Shown here: positions 9,441 to 19,789 of the stretch, piece by piece | Numbering within the stretch: the first letter of the stretch is position 1 | How the letters are laid out: each line of letters starts with the position of its first letter | DNA from: Cordylochernes scorpioides | Taxonomy: Eukaryota > Arthropoda > Arachnida > Pseudoscorpiones > Chernetidae | Direction of reading: 5' to 3' | DNA: 64,000 bases | NCBI GenBank assembly: GCA_030710605.1 | Contig: CP092868.1 | Coordinates: 27,313,646-27,377,645 of the forward strand | Notes under the pieces: generated by a model | What the model was told of the DNA's origin: nothing | The model's database searches: none | The model's input: the letters and a program-made list of their open reading frames with translations, nothing else | Position numbers and translations under genes: made by a program

Positions 9441-10640
9441 TATACTCATAGACAAAAGGAAGTTATACCTATTAGAATGTATATCGGAATACAGACAATA
9501 ACTCTGAAAGATATTACAGTGACCTTTATTGAAGACACACGAGATAAACAAGTGTGAACAAAACTTAAGGAAGTTATACCTTTCAGCATTAATATCGGGA
9601 TTCAGACAATAACTCTGAAAGATATTACAGTGACCTTTATTGAAGACACACGAGATAACCAAGTGTGAACAAAACTTAAGGAAGTTGTACCTTTTATCAT
9701 GTATATCGGGATTCAGACAATAAATCTGAAATATATTACAGTGATCTTTATTGAAGATACACGAGATAACCAAGTGTGAACAAAACTTAAGGAAGTTGTA
9801 CCTTTTATCATGTATATCGGGATTCAGACAATAAATCTGAAATATATTACAATGACCTTTATTGAAGACACACGAGATAACCAAGTGTGAACAAAACTTA
9901 AGGAAGTTGTACCTTTTAGCATGTATATCGGGATTCAGACAATAACTCTGAAAGATATTACAATGACCTTTATTGAAGACACACGAGATAACCAAGTGTG
10001 AACAAAACTTAAGGAAGTTGTACCTTTTACCATGTATATCGGGATTCAGACAATAACTCTGAAAGATATTACAGTGATCTTTATTGAAGACACACGAGAT
10101 AACCAAGTGTGAACAAAACTTAAGGAAGTTGTACCTTTTAGCATGTATATCAGGATTCAGACAACAACTCTGAAAGATATTACAGTGACCTTTATTGAAG
10201 ACACAAAAGATAACCAAGTGTGAACAAAACTTAAGGAAATTGTACCTTTTAGCATGTATATAGGGATTCAGACAATAACTCTGAAAGATATTACAATGAC
10301 CTTTATTGAAGACACACGAGATAACCAAGTGCAACCAACACTTAAGGGAGTTGTACCTTTTAGCATGTATATCTGGATTCAGACAATAACTCTGAACTAA
10401 ATTACAATGACCTTTATCGAAGAAACACGAGATAACCAAGTGTGAACAAAAGTTAAGGAAGTTGTACCTTTTACCATGTATATCGGGATTCATACAATAA
10501 CTCTGAAAGATATTACAGTGACCTTTATTGAAGACATACTAGATAACCAAGTGTGAAGAATATTGTCTCTGTCTCCTTCAAAAAATAGACGACCAGCAAT
10601 ATCAAAGGCTTCCGCTTCCTTAAGTTTTGTCCAGTATATT
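9441..10640. repeat. 111-bp satellite inside a Tc1/mariner-like MITE, array 1
   Basis: About ten units of 111 bp (landmarks CTTAAGGAAGTTGTACC, ATGTATATCGGGATTCAGAC, AACTCTGAAAGATATTACAG, CCTTTATTGAAGACACACG). The array is closed by inverted termini: TATACTCATAGACAAAAGGA on the left and, inverted, ATATACTGGACAAAACTTAA on the right, so tandem growth took place inside a MITE. Because 111 is a multiple of 3, the minus strand stays open for 356 codons (9423-10493) as a 37-residue repeat. I do not regard that frame as a gene. Confidence 0.9.
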
Positions 10641-10737
10641 GTGTACAAAACATAAGTCGTTGTATACTCCTGTATAAGGGTTTGTGATACCTGAAAACTT
10701 GAGAGAACGTTTAAATTAAAAATTAATATCCCTAGTA

Positions 10738-10990
10738 AACGTGGTACAGGCCATGATAATCATAGTGGATAGAAGTTGGCGACTGCTTTTACTGTAAGTG
10801 CACCACATGTCCAAACATGTGAGAAGCAGTTCGAATTTGCACTTAAAAATGTACCAGAGCCCCGTTTGGTTACTTGCACTCGCTGGTGGGGTTGGAATTT
10901 TACAAGAATCGGGGGCCATTGGTGTATTTTTTTTAATTATAAAAAAGTGCCCAATGCGGGAGTCGAACCCGGGTTTAAATAAAGCAAGAA
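10738..10990 (-). mobile_element. tRNA-derived SINE (head truncated)
   Basis: Same SINE as 3981-4364: tail near 10745, body with GATTCTTGTAAAATTCCAAC, and a B-box-like CCCGGGTTCGACTCCCGCA near 10955-10975. The 5' end is cut off just beyond the B box. A paralogous copy is at 27085-27330. Confidence 0.82.
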
Positions 10991-11104
10991 ATTTGTCCTC
11001 GATGACAGTATGTTATTTAAGAATAACAATAAATTACATTAAAAACATTATTCGAATTTCTTCAAAGAATGGTTAGATATTTAACCAACAGTCTTATATT
11101 GTGC

Positions 11105-11560
11105 GACTGAAAGTGGCTGATGGCTTGAGCCATCTATCGGAATAAATATCACCTATTCTCGTTGATTTTTAATTATTCCAGAATTGGCCAAATACCCATT
11201 CTTGATTAATCAAGTAAAGCTAACCACGGACGCTTTTCGGGCTGTTGGCCCTCATCAGCGTGGTGCAAGCTGTACCTCAACGACCAAAAAAATTAGCATC
11301 CTGAAAAAATCATTAAACGCGTAGTTAAGGCCAGAATTACGTGAGACCGTGACACAATGTGAAAAAAATAGTACAAGTGTGATATTGTATTGGGATAAGG
11401 TGCATAAATTTAGAAAAAGGCATCTCCTTATCGTGCAACATCGTGCTTTCAGTTGCACGATAAGATGCCTTTTTCTAAATTTATGCACCTTATCCTAGTA
11501 CAATATCACATTTGTACTATCTTTTCAAAAATTATATTGGTTTTAAAACATAAACAAGTA
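11105..11560 (-). mobile_element. Hammerhead-bearing element, subfamily B, copy 1
   Basis: Terminus with GGCTTGAGCCATC and CGGAATAAATATCA, then TTGGCCAAATACC, ribozyme at 11224-11263, GACCAAAAA, TTAAGGCCAGAATTAC, and an end with GATATTGTATTGGGATAAGG and a head-to-head duplicate of GGCATCTCCTTATCGTGCAA. Shares its middle with subfamily A (TGTACAGC, TTGGCC, GACCAAAA, TTGATTAATCAAG) but differs at the outer parts. Non-coding. Confidence 0.68.
11224..11263 (-). ncRNA. Type I hammerhead ribozyme, copy 4 (core intact, GUC site)
   Basis: Minus strand: CCACG, CTGATGA, GGGC-CAACA-GCCC, GAAA, AGCG, TC, CGTGG. Stem I has six pairs (outer A-T where subfamily A has T-A); stem II is four perfect pairs with G-C at the second pair where subfamily A has C-G. 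The core is the textbook CUGAUGA/GAAA and the site is the preferred GUC. Stem III keeps only its A-U pair (A.G mismatch next). Best-preserved copy overall. Confidence 0.93.
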
Positions 11561-11807
11561 AAATACAGTTGGGAGAAATTGAAGAACTATCAAGAAGAAA
11601 GGAAAAGAAAAAACAGTTTTTCAATCGATTTTTAGCAGATGTGGCGAGATCAGTTTAGATGGATGGGTGGCCTGGAATCCTCCTTTCTGTAAACAGAAAT
11701 ATATCTTTTCTTCTTAAAATGCTTTTTCACCAGTAGTGGGGTATTTACCATTCTCTTTACCGCATCATTGTGTAGGGCAGTTTTACATTGTCGCAATGTC
11801 TTCTTTC

Positions 11808-12180
11808 TTATCTCCACTCAATCATATTAAGGTATCAAGTTTGTAAAGCTTGACAACCATCATGACTGGGTGAAGTAGAATGCATATGCCTTTGTCATAA
11901 AGACTGGGAGCACTACTCAGTAGCAGGCCGACTTAGCTCTAAAAGAAATGACCGCCTCTGACATGAGGAACAGACACCATGTGCAGCCACTCCTAACATG
12001 GGAGTACAAACGCTGCTCATCCTGTATCCCTGGATTAGGAGCCTTTACAGGGTACTATTAGCCGGGCCAGCTGAGTCCAGGTTTTTTAGTGAGCTTGTTA
12101 CTACTCCCCTCCTCCTTTTTCATCCGGGCTTGGGACCGGCAAAGGCGGAGTTGTGTCGGAGTGTCGCAATGTGATTCATA
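11808..12180 (+). mobile_element. Dispersed repeat D (LINE-like), copy 2
   Basis: Plus-strand counterpart of 2430-2785 with TTCTTTCTTATCTCCACTC, GGAGTACAAACGCTGCTCAT and TCATCCGGGCTTGGGACCGG. Paralog at 28165-28560. Confidence 0.6.
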
Positions 12181-12184
12181 TGTG

Positions 12185-12660
12185 TCACCAATAGAAAACT
12201 AGAGCTTCAACCCCCTTCTCATGATAGTTATATTTTATAACAAACAATAACACAGCTTTATTTAGACCACCGGTCTTATACAGATTCACCACAGAAGAAA
12301 GGAAGCATAGATGGAACTCCTGTATTCCAGGCAACGCAGCACCCAACAACAGCCTCCTGGTCCGACACATGTCCAATGGCCACACATTACTTAATGCATA
12401 ACGTCATGGTTAGCGAATCACTGAAAGTGTGGAATCAGCCGCGTTCTATTCTTCGCTTTCTTCATCCAAATGGACCACGACATTCGGCGATTCTATCAAT
12501 CTCCTCCGAACGGTGACTTCGGTCTTGTAGAATTTATATAAACCAAAAAGAAGACATTGATCAAACATCATTGCATTTATCCAGTTATAAATTTGTTGAC
12601 TATCGGATTGAAATAAGGATAAATCACCTAAGAGTTCCCCTCTTTGTTTCTCCAAGCAAC
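12185..12660 (-). pseudogene. 5'-truncated LINE: ORF2 C-terminus plus 3' UTR
   Basis: Minus strand: about 69 codons (12655 to 12446), ending YKTEVTVRRRLIESPNVVVH and an acidic DEESEE before the stop. A 3' UTR follows with the hairpin AGACCGGTGGTCT (about 12262-12280) and AATAAAGCTG. The same terminal peptide and UTR occur at 28570-29005 (minus), 41385-41610 and 62025-62250 (plus). Reverse transcriptase is missing, so the copy is dead. The clade cannot be named from this part. Confidence 0.72.
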
Positions 12661-12662
12661 AT

Positions 12663-12800
12663 CAAAAGAAATATTACCTCTCCCGTCAAAATAGATACAA
12701 AACTAGGTGTCATATATCGACCATATCTGTAAACTAGTTTAATCGGTTCAGTGACAAAGCCACAACACCAGCTTTGGAAAATTCAGAACGTCTACATGGA
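12663..12800. mobile_element. Arm of the CTCTCCCGTCAAAATAGA foldback MITE
   Basis: Terminus CCTCTCCCGTCAAAATAGA, then ACTAGGTGTCATATATCGAC and GGTTCAGTGACAAAGCCACA. Other copies: 18225-18345, 18600-18815, 29037-29160, 32470-32585, 32935-33065 and 33285-33400. Confidence 0.7.
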
Positions 12801-12961
12801 GACTATAGTTTCGGAAGAATAGCTCTCGTCAATCTAGGGCGGGATTTTAGGTTTAAGGCATACGATAAAAATATATCCATTGTATCTCTTCTCTGTGAAT
12901 AAATATAAATAGAGATACATTATAAACATTTTCTCTAAATACCTATTTAGACGAAAAATTT

Positions 12962-13190
12962 AGAAGAAAAAACAACTGTCCAGGTGTGGAACTAACACCT
13001 ACCCACATATTCTCATGCCCAGCAATGGCCGCAGCCTTGCAGAAAATTGACTTAGACCCAGAGCAGCAGCTTTACACACCCAAGATAATGGACATTACTG
13101 TGATAGAGATGTATGGAGACATCTTAGACTCTTCTTTGGACACGACAACAACAAAAGAAAAAATATATTCAGTCTGAAAGATATGTATTA
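12962..13190 (+). pseudogene. LINE C-terminal zinc-knuckle fragment (NNCPGVELTPTHIFSCP)
   Basis: Open frame reading NNCPGVELTPTHIFSCPAM and about 45 further residues to a stop at 13177, the C-x-H-x-C end typical of non-LTR ORF2 downstream of the RNase H region. The coding tail ends in a CAA-rich 3' end (GACACGACAACAACAAAAG). Only the C-terminus survives. Close copies: 29340-29545 (plus) and 16170-16437 (minus), the latter with more upstream sequence. Confidence 0.75.
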
Positions 13191-13237
13191 TAAACACTTT
13201 TTTTTATAATAACTTATTTTTATATGATAAAAAATTT

Positions 13238-13562
13238 GAAACTATTTTAGACGCGTAAGATTCTTTTTTAAAAATTGAACAATTTTTCTACTGCCCTTAC
13301 TGCAATTGAAAAAAAAAATTAATGGGAGGGCCTGGCTCATCAGTGGTGAACCCTCCCAGCGGTTTCGCCAGTTTAATCTCCATTAAATGCAATATAGCAG
13401 CGGTATGGTAGATTAAACTGGCAAAACCGCTGGGAGGGTTCACCACTAATGAGCCAGGCATTAATTTTTCCATTGCAGTAAGGGCAGTAGAAATTGTTTA
13501 ATTTTAAAATAGAATCTTACGCGTCTAAAATAGTTTCGAATTTTAATAACAGATGGCGCGCT
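13238..13562. mobile_element. Foldback MITE with GGCGAAACC / CTGATGAGCC arms
   Basis: Palindrome centred near 13385. Outer arms TTTTAGACGCGTAAGATTC, then CTGCCCTTACTGCAATTG, inner GGTTTCGCCAGTTTAATC and its inverse. Copy 2 counterpart at 29600-29945. See the finding on hammerhead-like words in this family. Confidence 0.88.
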
Positions 13563-13811
13563 AGTATATCATTAGAGAGTTCTTTTTAGATACTATTTAA
13601 ATAATAAACATTTTATTTTGACGTTGAAATTTATTCAGTGTGTGTAAAATATAGATCATTTTAGTTTTCTTTAAATACTATTCTTATGTTATTTCAATTT
13701 AAAATGCTATCTCCCCCTAGAGACACTTACGTTGTCATACATGTATGACATTTGTCTATACATATTGCCACGTGGGAAATTTACAGAGTCGCAAGATATA
13801 AACATTAAAAA

Positions 13812-14583
13812 AATGACCACTCTGTTAATAAAAAATAATGAAATTAAGAAATACTATGTTACATAAATAAAATTAATAAATACTATGTTACATAGCTTCT
13901 TCCCTATGGGAGCTGTGACCCACAGCTAGCAATTATTGTAGATACTGACGTGGATTTGACGTGCTTCTGCCAAGGATTCCATCGAAGTCTTGGAACTTTG
14001 TCCCTAGTACCTTTGCGTCCTTTTTCTTGCGGCGTGAAGAGCGGCTTTGTCGTCGTATCGTCTATAGGAACATCGTCATCTTCGAGGGAAGTCTTGGCTT
14101 TGGCACGGCGGTGGAATCCTGGAGTCAGTCTCCGAAAATGTAGATCACAGCACCCATGGCTTCAAGGTCTTCTCGGCGATCTTCAGTTTGTCTTCCCTAA
14201 CTTACCCAGCATCTCCACCAAAATGCCACGTGGGAAATTTACAGAGTCGCAAGATATAAACATTAAAAAATGACCACTCTGTTAATAAAAAATAATAAAA
14301 TTAAGAAATACTATGTTACAATATTGTCACAGTAATGAAGGTGACACGATGTCCCTATAGACGACGATACGACGACAAAGCCGCTCTTCACGCCGCAAGA
14401 AAAAGGACACAACGGTACTAGGGACAAAGTTCCAAGACTTCGATGGAATCCTTGGCAGAAGCACGTCAAATCCACGTCAGTATCTACAATAATTGCTAGC
14501 TGTGGGTCACAGCTCCCATAGGGAAGATGCTATGTAACATAGTATTTATTAATTTTATTATTTTTATTAACAGAGTGGTCATT
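13812..14583. mobile_element. Large foldback element whose arms contain coding-like sequence
   Basis: Arms 13812-14068 and 14352-14583 are inverted copies (ends AATGACCACTCTGTTAATA; inner TCTTGGAACTTTGTCCCTAG). On the minus strand one frame stays open from about 14160 to a stop near 13910, including FRRLTPGFHRRAKAKTSLED and RLRWNPWQKHVKSTSVSTII, and its second half is repeated in the opposite arm. The GC content is well above the surroundings. I do not recognise the protein; a captured gene or retroelement fragment is possible. Confidence 0.7.
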
Positions 14584-15037
14584 TTCATGTTTATATTTTG
14601 CTACTCTGTAAATTTCCCTCGTAGCTTATCTTATGTTTACCATTCATAGTTTGTGCTTGCCTGAAATAAATCGTTGTCTCCTCCTAAAGTTTTTCTCTTC
14701 CCTAATTTTCCACGTAGCAATATATATACAATAATTTTAGGACGTGAATAGAATAGTCATATAATGTTAACAATGAGAAAGAGAGAGAAAAAAACTAGAA
14801 AGAGAACTGTGTACAAAAGAAAGAAATGTCTGGCAATATGTACAATCAACATAATAAAATTATCAATTTCTTAAAAGATATATATTGCTATATAATTTAA
14901 AATATATCTACAAAAGGTATTGAATTTAATATACATTTCTTTACTGGAAATAAACATACTTGAATCTGTTACTATTAATTTATTTTCGATTCTGTAGTCT
15001 TTAAACTAGAATTTGAACACTAAACACTTATTTAAAT

Positions 15038-15345
15038 GTGAAAAAAATAGTACAAATGTGATATTGTACTGAGATAAGGTTCATAAACTAAGAAAAAAAG
15101 GCATCTCCTTATCGTGCAACTGAAAGTTGCTGATGGCTTGCGCCATCAATCGGAATAAATATCAACTAATATATATCAAAATCAACTTCTTTATTAATCA
15201 AGAATGGGAATTTGGCTTATTCTGGAATAATTAAAAAATCAACGAGAATAGTTGATATTTATTCCGATAGATGGCGCAAGCCATCAGCAACTTTCAGTTG
15301 CACGATAAGGAGATGCCTTTTTCTTAACTTATTCAAAGGTTAAAA
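15038..15345. mobile_element. Head-to-head palindrome of subfamily B termini, no ribozyme
   Basis: GGCATCTCCTTATCGTGCAA, AGTTGCTGATGGCTTGCGCC and CGGAATAAATATCAACTA appear on both sides in inverted order around about 15200. The ribozyme-containing middle of subfamily B is absent. Copy 2 counterpart at 31345-31640. Confidence 0.85.
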
Positions 15346-15719
15346 TATATTCAATGTAAAAAAATACATTTAAATGTTTTCTCTAAATACTATTTAGACT
15401 ATAAAACACTTCGAAAGTTTTCTTACCGTAAGAAAACAATAAAGCCGATCTAAAATCATCCCAAAAGATTTACAAACAAAGTAACAGGATATCGTCTGAA
15501 GTGAAAAGTTAGATAGAACTTCTTGAGCTTTCCAACAAAGAACTTGGTAACAATTAAGTGACATCTTTTATTTATCTGTTTATTTATTTATTTAGGGAGT
15601 TAGATTTAAAAGTTTCTTCTGCTTTTTTTTGTTCCCATCATGTCTCTATCCAATTTATTCTTTTTCTCACCATTCTAATATCTATTATAGACACGTATGA
15701 TTCTTTTATAAATTAAACA

Positions 15720-16045
15720 ATTTCTAGTTCCCGCATGTGTTTCATTTGAACGAAAAATCGAAATTTATTTTAAGGAGAAATAACGATTATTTCTAATCTT
15801 AAGGATGAAATATGAAAGGGTGAATTGTGAAGAGTAATAATAAACGGAAAAATAAAGTGTCCAGGGTTGGGAATCGAACCCACAGTGTTCCGCTTACCGG
15901 GCAGATGCTATGTCCACTAGGCTAACCTGGACATATTTTTCCGTTCGTAAATAATATATAAAGTAATTTATAATACATTTCGTTCAAAAGAAAAACATGC
16001 GGGATAATTTTCAAATGTCGTTTTACAATCATAAGCCGCATTGTT
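15720..16045. mobile_element. Foldback-family MITE carrying a tRNA-like centre
   Basis: Left arm with TTTCATTTGAACGAAAAATC and TAAGGATGAAATATGAAAGG, then AAACGGAAAAATAAA, the tRNA-like unit, TTTTTCCGTT and the start of the opposite arm (CGTTCAAAAGAAAAACATGC). The right arm has partly lost its inner part. The same organisation is seen at 30080-30480, 32025-32345 and 46505-46735. Confidence 0.8.
15858..15933 (-). pseudogene. tRNA-like sequence (76 nt)
   Basis: Minus strand: 7-bp acceptor TGTCCAG/CTGGACA, D-arm-like GCCTAGTGGACATAGC (only two pairs), a 5-bp anticodon arm TCTGC/GCGGA with loop CCGGTAA (triplet GGT at anticodon positions), and T-arm B box GGGTTCGATTCCC. There are two extra bases after the acceptor and C instead of U at position 33. 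I judge it a tRNA-derived element part, not a working tRNA gene. Confidence 0.7.
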
Positions 16046-16169
16046 GTTGTTATTGTTGTCGTGTCCAAAGAAGAGTCTCAGATGTCTCCATGCATCTCCA
16101 TCACAGCAGTCGCAATGTCCACTATCTTGGGTGTGTATACTGTATTGTTGTTGTTGTCGTGTCCAATGA

Positions 16170-16437
16170 AGAGCCTCAGATGTCTCCATGCATCTCCATC
16201 ACAGCAGCAGCAATGTCCACTATCTTGGGTGTGTAAAGCTGCTGCTCTGGGTCTATGTCAATTTTCTGCAAGGCTGCGGCCATTGCTGGACATGAGAATA
16301 TGTGAGTAGGTGTTAGTTCCACACCAGGACAGTTGTTGCATGTCCTATAGGTTTTTGTGCCATCTGGATGTATTATCATTCCTTTATAGTGTTTTGTTCT
16401 AAGTCTTGTTATAGTTTTTGTCAGTTTTCTCTCAGAG
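16170..16437 (-). pseudogene. LINE C-terminal fragment with zinc knuckle
   Basis: Minus strand frame from about 16437: SERKLTKTITRLRTKHYKGM, then TKTYRTCNNCPGVELTPTHI and FSCPAM, ending near 16176. This RLRTxHY...C-x2-C...TPxHIxxCP arrangement is the region after RNase H in Jockey/R1-like LINEs. The tail (16060-16170) holds a second, partial copy of its last 80 bp and a (CAA)n-type end. Confidence 0.78.
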
Positions 16438-16439
16438 TA

Positions 16440-17080
16440 AATTTATACTTCCCTTACTGTAATGACAAATTAATAGTAGTGCCTGGCGATAAATTGTTTA
16501 ATTTATAAAAGAATCATACGCTTCTATAATAGTTCGAAATTTTGATAACAGATGGAGCGCTAATTCATCATTCGAATATATCTGAATTAACAAAGCAGAA
16601 TTGTGAATATAAAGTTGATCTGTGATATATAAATAAAATAAATGACCAAGGCAATGTAAAATTTTATGTAATCTTTCAATAATAGTTGTCAATACATATA
16701 TAATAAAAGGATTTAAAAGCACGAATGTTTCTTTTATACATAATACAAACTTCTACTGCCCTTACTGCGATGAAAAAAAATATAATTGGGAGGGCTTGGC
16801 TCATCAGTGGTGAACTCTCCAAGCAGTTTCGCCAATTTAATCCACCAGACCGCTTCTCAGAGCTCTAATACTGTATTGGACGATTCTGCTTATATATGCA
16901 GCACTGAAGGATGGAATCTCAGAAATGGTTTTTGAGAAAACTATGGACATAAGCTTAATGAGCCAAGCCCTCCTAATATATTTTTTCATCGCAGTAAGGG
17001 CAGTAGAAGTTTGTATTATGTATAAAAGAAACATTTGTGCTTTTAAATCCTTTTATTTTATATGTATAGATGGCGCGTTA
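16440..17080. mobile_element. Composite of foldback MITE arms (GGCGAAACC family and GATCCAATACAG family)
   Basis: Contains GCAGTAAGGGCAGTAGAA and its inverse, GGTGAACTCTCCAAGCAGTT and the CCACCAGACCGCTTCTCAGA piece that also occurs at 44170-44230. The opposing arms are 16730-16850 and 16960-17070. Present in segmental copy 1 only. Confidence 0.7.
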
Positions 17081-17214
17081 TTAATTTGTGTTAATAGTTG
17101 TCAATACTAACTACAAGAAAGAGAGATTGAGATTGAAACTAGTTTATTACATAGTTATTATTATATTATATTATTATTATATAGTTATATATAGGGTTAT
17201 ACGGTGTATTGCCG

Positions 17215-17640
17215 GACTGATAATACTCTCGGTGCTCTTTACTGATGATCGCCCGAGAATATTTAAAACAGACGGTTGGACATGCGAAATTTGCGGGACA
17301 AGAATGGAGCCGGGGCTACATCACCATATACTCTCATGTATGGGGCTGAAAGACGAACGAGAAGTGCTCCTCAGTGAAATAGGTTATGAGGGACTCTCTT
17401 TGGAGCTCCTGTTGAATGAGGTGGTGAGAAACAGAGCTGGAGCGTTTGCGTTGTTCAAATTTTGGAAGACGGCTGAAGAGAAAAGAAAGCTATATACATA
17501 ATCTAATTGATGTAAATAATTATATGTAAATAATCTTTGTCAGGACTAGAATGACGAATCCTGTATGGGACTTTGATCACAGTAAAAGGCTTGTTGCTGC
17601 TGTTGTATATAGTCACAGTGTAGAAAATACTATACTATAC
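17215..17640 (+). pseudogene. LINE C-terminal fragment (CEICGTRMEPGLHHHILSC) with 3' UTR
   Basis: About 90 codons to a TAA near 17501, holding a C-x2-C-x7-HHH-x3-C knuckle, then a helical charged tail (FKFWKTAEEKRKLYT). The 3' UTR has GACGAATCCTGTATGGGAC and ends in a TTGCTGCTGTTGT-type tail near 17610. Clearly the end of a non-LTR ORF2, different from the NNCPGVE family. Upstream domains are absent. Confidence 0.75.
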
Positions 17641-17755
17641 CTACTACATATATCTCTGTATTCTTAGTTCTCTTCTCTTCAATTACTCTGTAAACTGGCG
17701 AATCCTTTATAGGACGAGAGGTCCTCAATAAAGGCTTTTGTTGTTGTTGTTATAT
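17640..17755 (+). mobile_element. LINE 3' end with AGGACgagagGTCCT hairpin and AATAAA
   Basis: A second 3' end directly after the previous one: GGCGAATCCTTTATAGGACG, hairpin at 17711-17725, TCAATAAAGGC and a TTGTTGTTGTTG tail. Its likeness to the preceding UTR suggests a related family inserted next to it. Confidence 0.55.
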
Positions 17756-17759
17756 ATAG

Positions 17760-18225
17760 GGTTAGAACAATTTTGAATAAATATAAATAAAGAAGAATAA
17801 ATAATGATGGATATATGAATAATATATTGATAAATATACATGTTATAAATAAAGATGAATGAGATTTTCTGTTGATTTTGGATCATGTTGAGGATTATGG
17901 TATGGAAATGCAGTCGTGGTTGAAATCTTTAAAGTATGATAATGAAAAATAGTTTTGATCAGTAATTTAATTGAGTTAAAGGAATATATAAAAAGACATA
18001 ATTTGATAAAAGTAATGCCTGGCTTAAGGCGAGTAGAATAAGGAAAACAAAATATTATTTACATAATGTACAAAAGTTTTGAGCCGGCCATTGGGATAAA
18101 ACAACGAGTTTTTATAGGGGAAGAGTGACCTCTGGCGGTCGATTTAGCAAAGTATTTGAATATATGAAATTATAATTTAAAATAAAATAATACTTTTATA
18201 TAACATACATATAGGTAGGCGTTCT
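17760..18225. other. AT-rich repeat shared with 47220-47650
   Basis: GAGATTTTCTGTTGATTTTG, GGAAATGCAGTCGTGGTT, ATAATTTGATAAAAGTA and GGGGAAGAGTGACCTCTGGC recur at 47305-47600 in the same order. It is a dispersed repeat of unknown class, with no coding frame. Confidence 0.65.
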
Positions 18226-18599
18226 GAAATTTCAAAAACTGGTGTTTTGGCTTTGTCACTGAATCGATTCCACTAGTTTGCAAAGACATTCGATAGATGA
18301 CACCTAGTTTTGTGTCTATTTTGACGGGAGAGATTTCTCTTAATTAAATATAACTATAATAGAAGGGCTATATAAGATTCTTATAGTTTTCTATTGGTGA
18401 CACATATGAATCACCTGTGTATTGCGACACTGCCCTACACAATGTCTTGTCATTGGTGACGTCCACCGCGGGAAAGACTCCGTCACCGATTTCTGTTCCA
18501 CTAGATGGCGCTCTGCCATCTAAAAATGCTCATGTCGACGGTCAGGAAATGCAAATTTTGTATTTACATATATATATAGATGGAAATTATGCTGGGAGG

Positions 18600-18815
18600 A
18601 TATTGATCTAAAGAGACAAAGGTCACCTCTCCCGTAAAAATAGAAGTTAAAACTAGACGTCATCTATTGACCATCGCCTCAAACTAGAAGCCTCGGGTCG
18701 GTGACAAAACTGATGTTGTGGCTTTGTCACCGACTCGAGGCCGTTAGTTTGAGGCGACGGTCAATAGATGGCGTCTGGTTTTGACGGGAGAGGCGACCTT
18801 TGTCTCTTTAGATCA
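18600..18815. mobile_element. Foldback MITE (CTCTCCCGT...ATAGA family)
   Basis: Palindrome: AAAGAGACAAAGGTCACC to GGCGACCTTTGTCTCTTT, with inner ATCTATTGACC/GGTCAATAGAT and CTCGGGTCGGTGACAAA near the centre at about 18715. Partner in copy 2: 32930-33090, with the right arm shortened. Confidence 0.88.
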
Positions 18816-19480
18816 ATATCCTCCCTGCAAAATTTCCATCTATATTTTAGCCATAGATTTGGCCCAGCCACTTTACCAGCTAAACACCTCTTTGGCAGAT
18901 TGTCAAGATTCTATTAAATCCCGTGTGGATCTCATAGAATAAAGTCCGCCCTAGACTGACGAATCATTAGCCCGTAACAATGGTCTTTAGGTGGACGCTT
19001 TTCAGTTTGCCGAAACTGGTGTTGTGGCTTTGTCACCGACCCGAGGCCGCTAGTTGTGGCGACGGTCAATAGATGGCGTCTGGTTTTGACGTCTATTTTG
19101 ACGGTAGAGGCGATCTTTGTCTCTTTACATATATCTATATATCAAAAAAAGGGGGAAAAACCTGGATCTATGAGAAATAAAAAACAATATTTTCTTTTAA
19201 ATTTAGAGTTCACTCTCTGTCAATTTATTGCTCAATAAATTTAGAAGTAATTTACATAGATCAATGTATCGTCTTTTGAATCAAACAAATATATATATGT
19301 CGTATCCGGCGTGGTCGAATGGAAGGGCGCGACCGTTGTGCATGTATGCATCGAAAAAGAACTTGTTCCACACTCGCGGTGGCGTGCCGTAGTATTCGCC
19401 CGCGCGCGCTGACTCCCACATTCATTTTGTACAGATTTATAGATGGATTAATTTGTATTTACATTTTAACATTCTAATTA
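18816..19480. other. Further MITE pieces and an unassigned GC-rich patch
   Basis: 18985-19130 repeats the right arm of the preceding MITE. 19300-19420 is a GC-rich patch (CGTATCCGGCGTGGTCGAAT, CGCCCGCGCGCGC) duplicated at 33578-33690. GTGGTCGAATGG resembles a Pol III A box, but I find no matching B box, so I leave it unassigned. Confidence 0.5.
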
Positions 19481-19789
19481 TGGTGAAAATAAATTATACA
19501 TATTGGGCATTAGGCAAATTATGACATATATCTTGTGGTAAACATAAATCTCAATATACCCTTTTTCTCTATTTTCCACAACATAGTATCCTAATAGAAA
19601 ACTTTTCAATTTTTACGAATCAAAGAAAAAGGGTAAAAAATAAGTTTTTCAGATGTTTTAAAAACTTCTGAATTGCTCGAACAAATGTTAATGACTCAAC
19701 TCTAACTGTTGTGATAGTTTTCTAAGTTTGATGTTCTTTTTACAAAGTAGAAGACATTTTAGAAAACAACTTTTTAAAAAGAACACTAC

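Noticed and set aside
9423..10493. 356-codon minus-strand open frame as a protein gene
   Set aside because: It consists wholly of a 111-bp satellite unit that is open in one frame; the same frame is broken by indels in the other arrays, there is no gene context, and it extends past the array edge by chance.
9441..10640. CRISPR-like regular array
   Set aside because: Units are contiguous with no unique spacers and the DNA is eukaryotic; likewise for the 74-, 49- and 80-bp arrays.
13238..13562. Complete type II hammerhead in the GGCGAAACC/CTGATGAGCC foldback
   Set aside because: The five bases between the presumed cleavage site and CTGATGA cannot form stem I; kept only as a lower-confidence observation.
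15858..15933. Functional tRNA-Thr (GGT)
   Set aside because: D-stem has only two pairs, two extra bases follow the acceptor stem, position 33 is C, and the unit is embedded in a dispersed MITE with truncated siblings.
19300..19420. tRNA-Ser-like gene (GTGGTCGAATGG A-box-like word)
   Set aside because: No B box at the expected distance and no acceptor stem could be paired.
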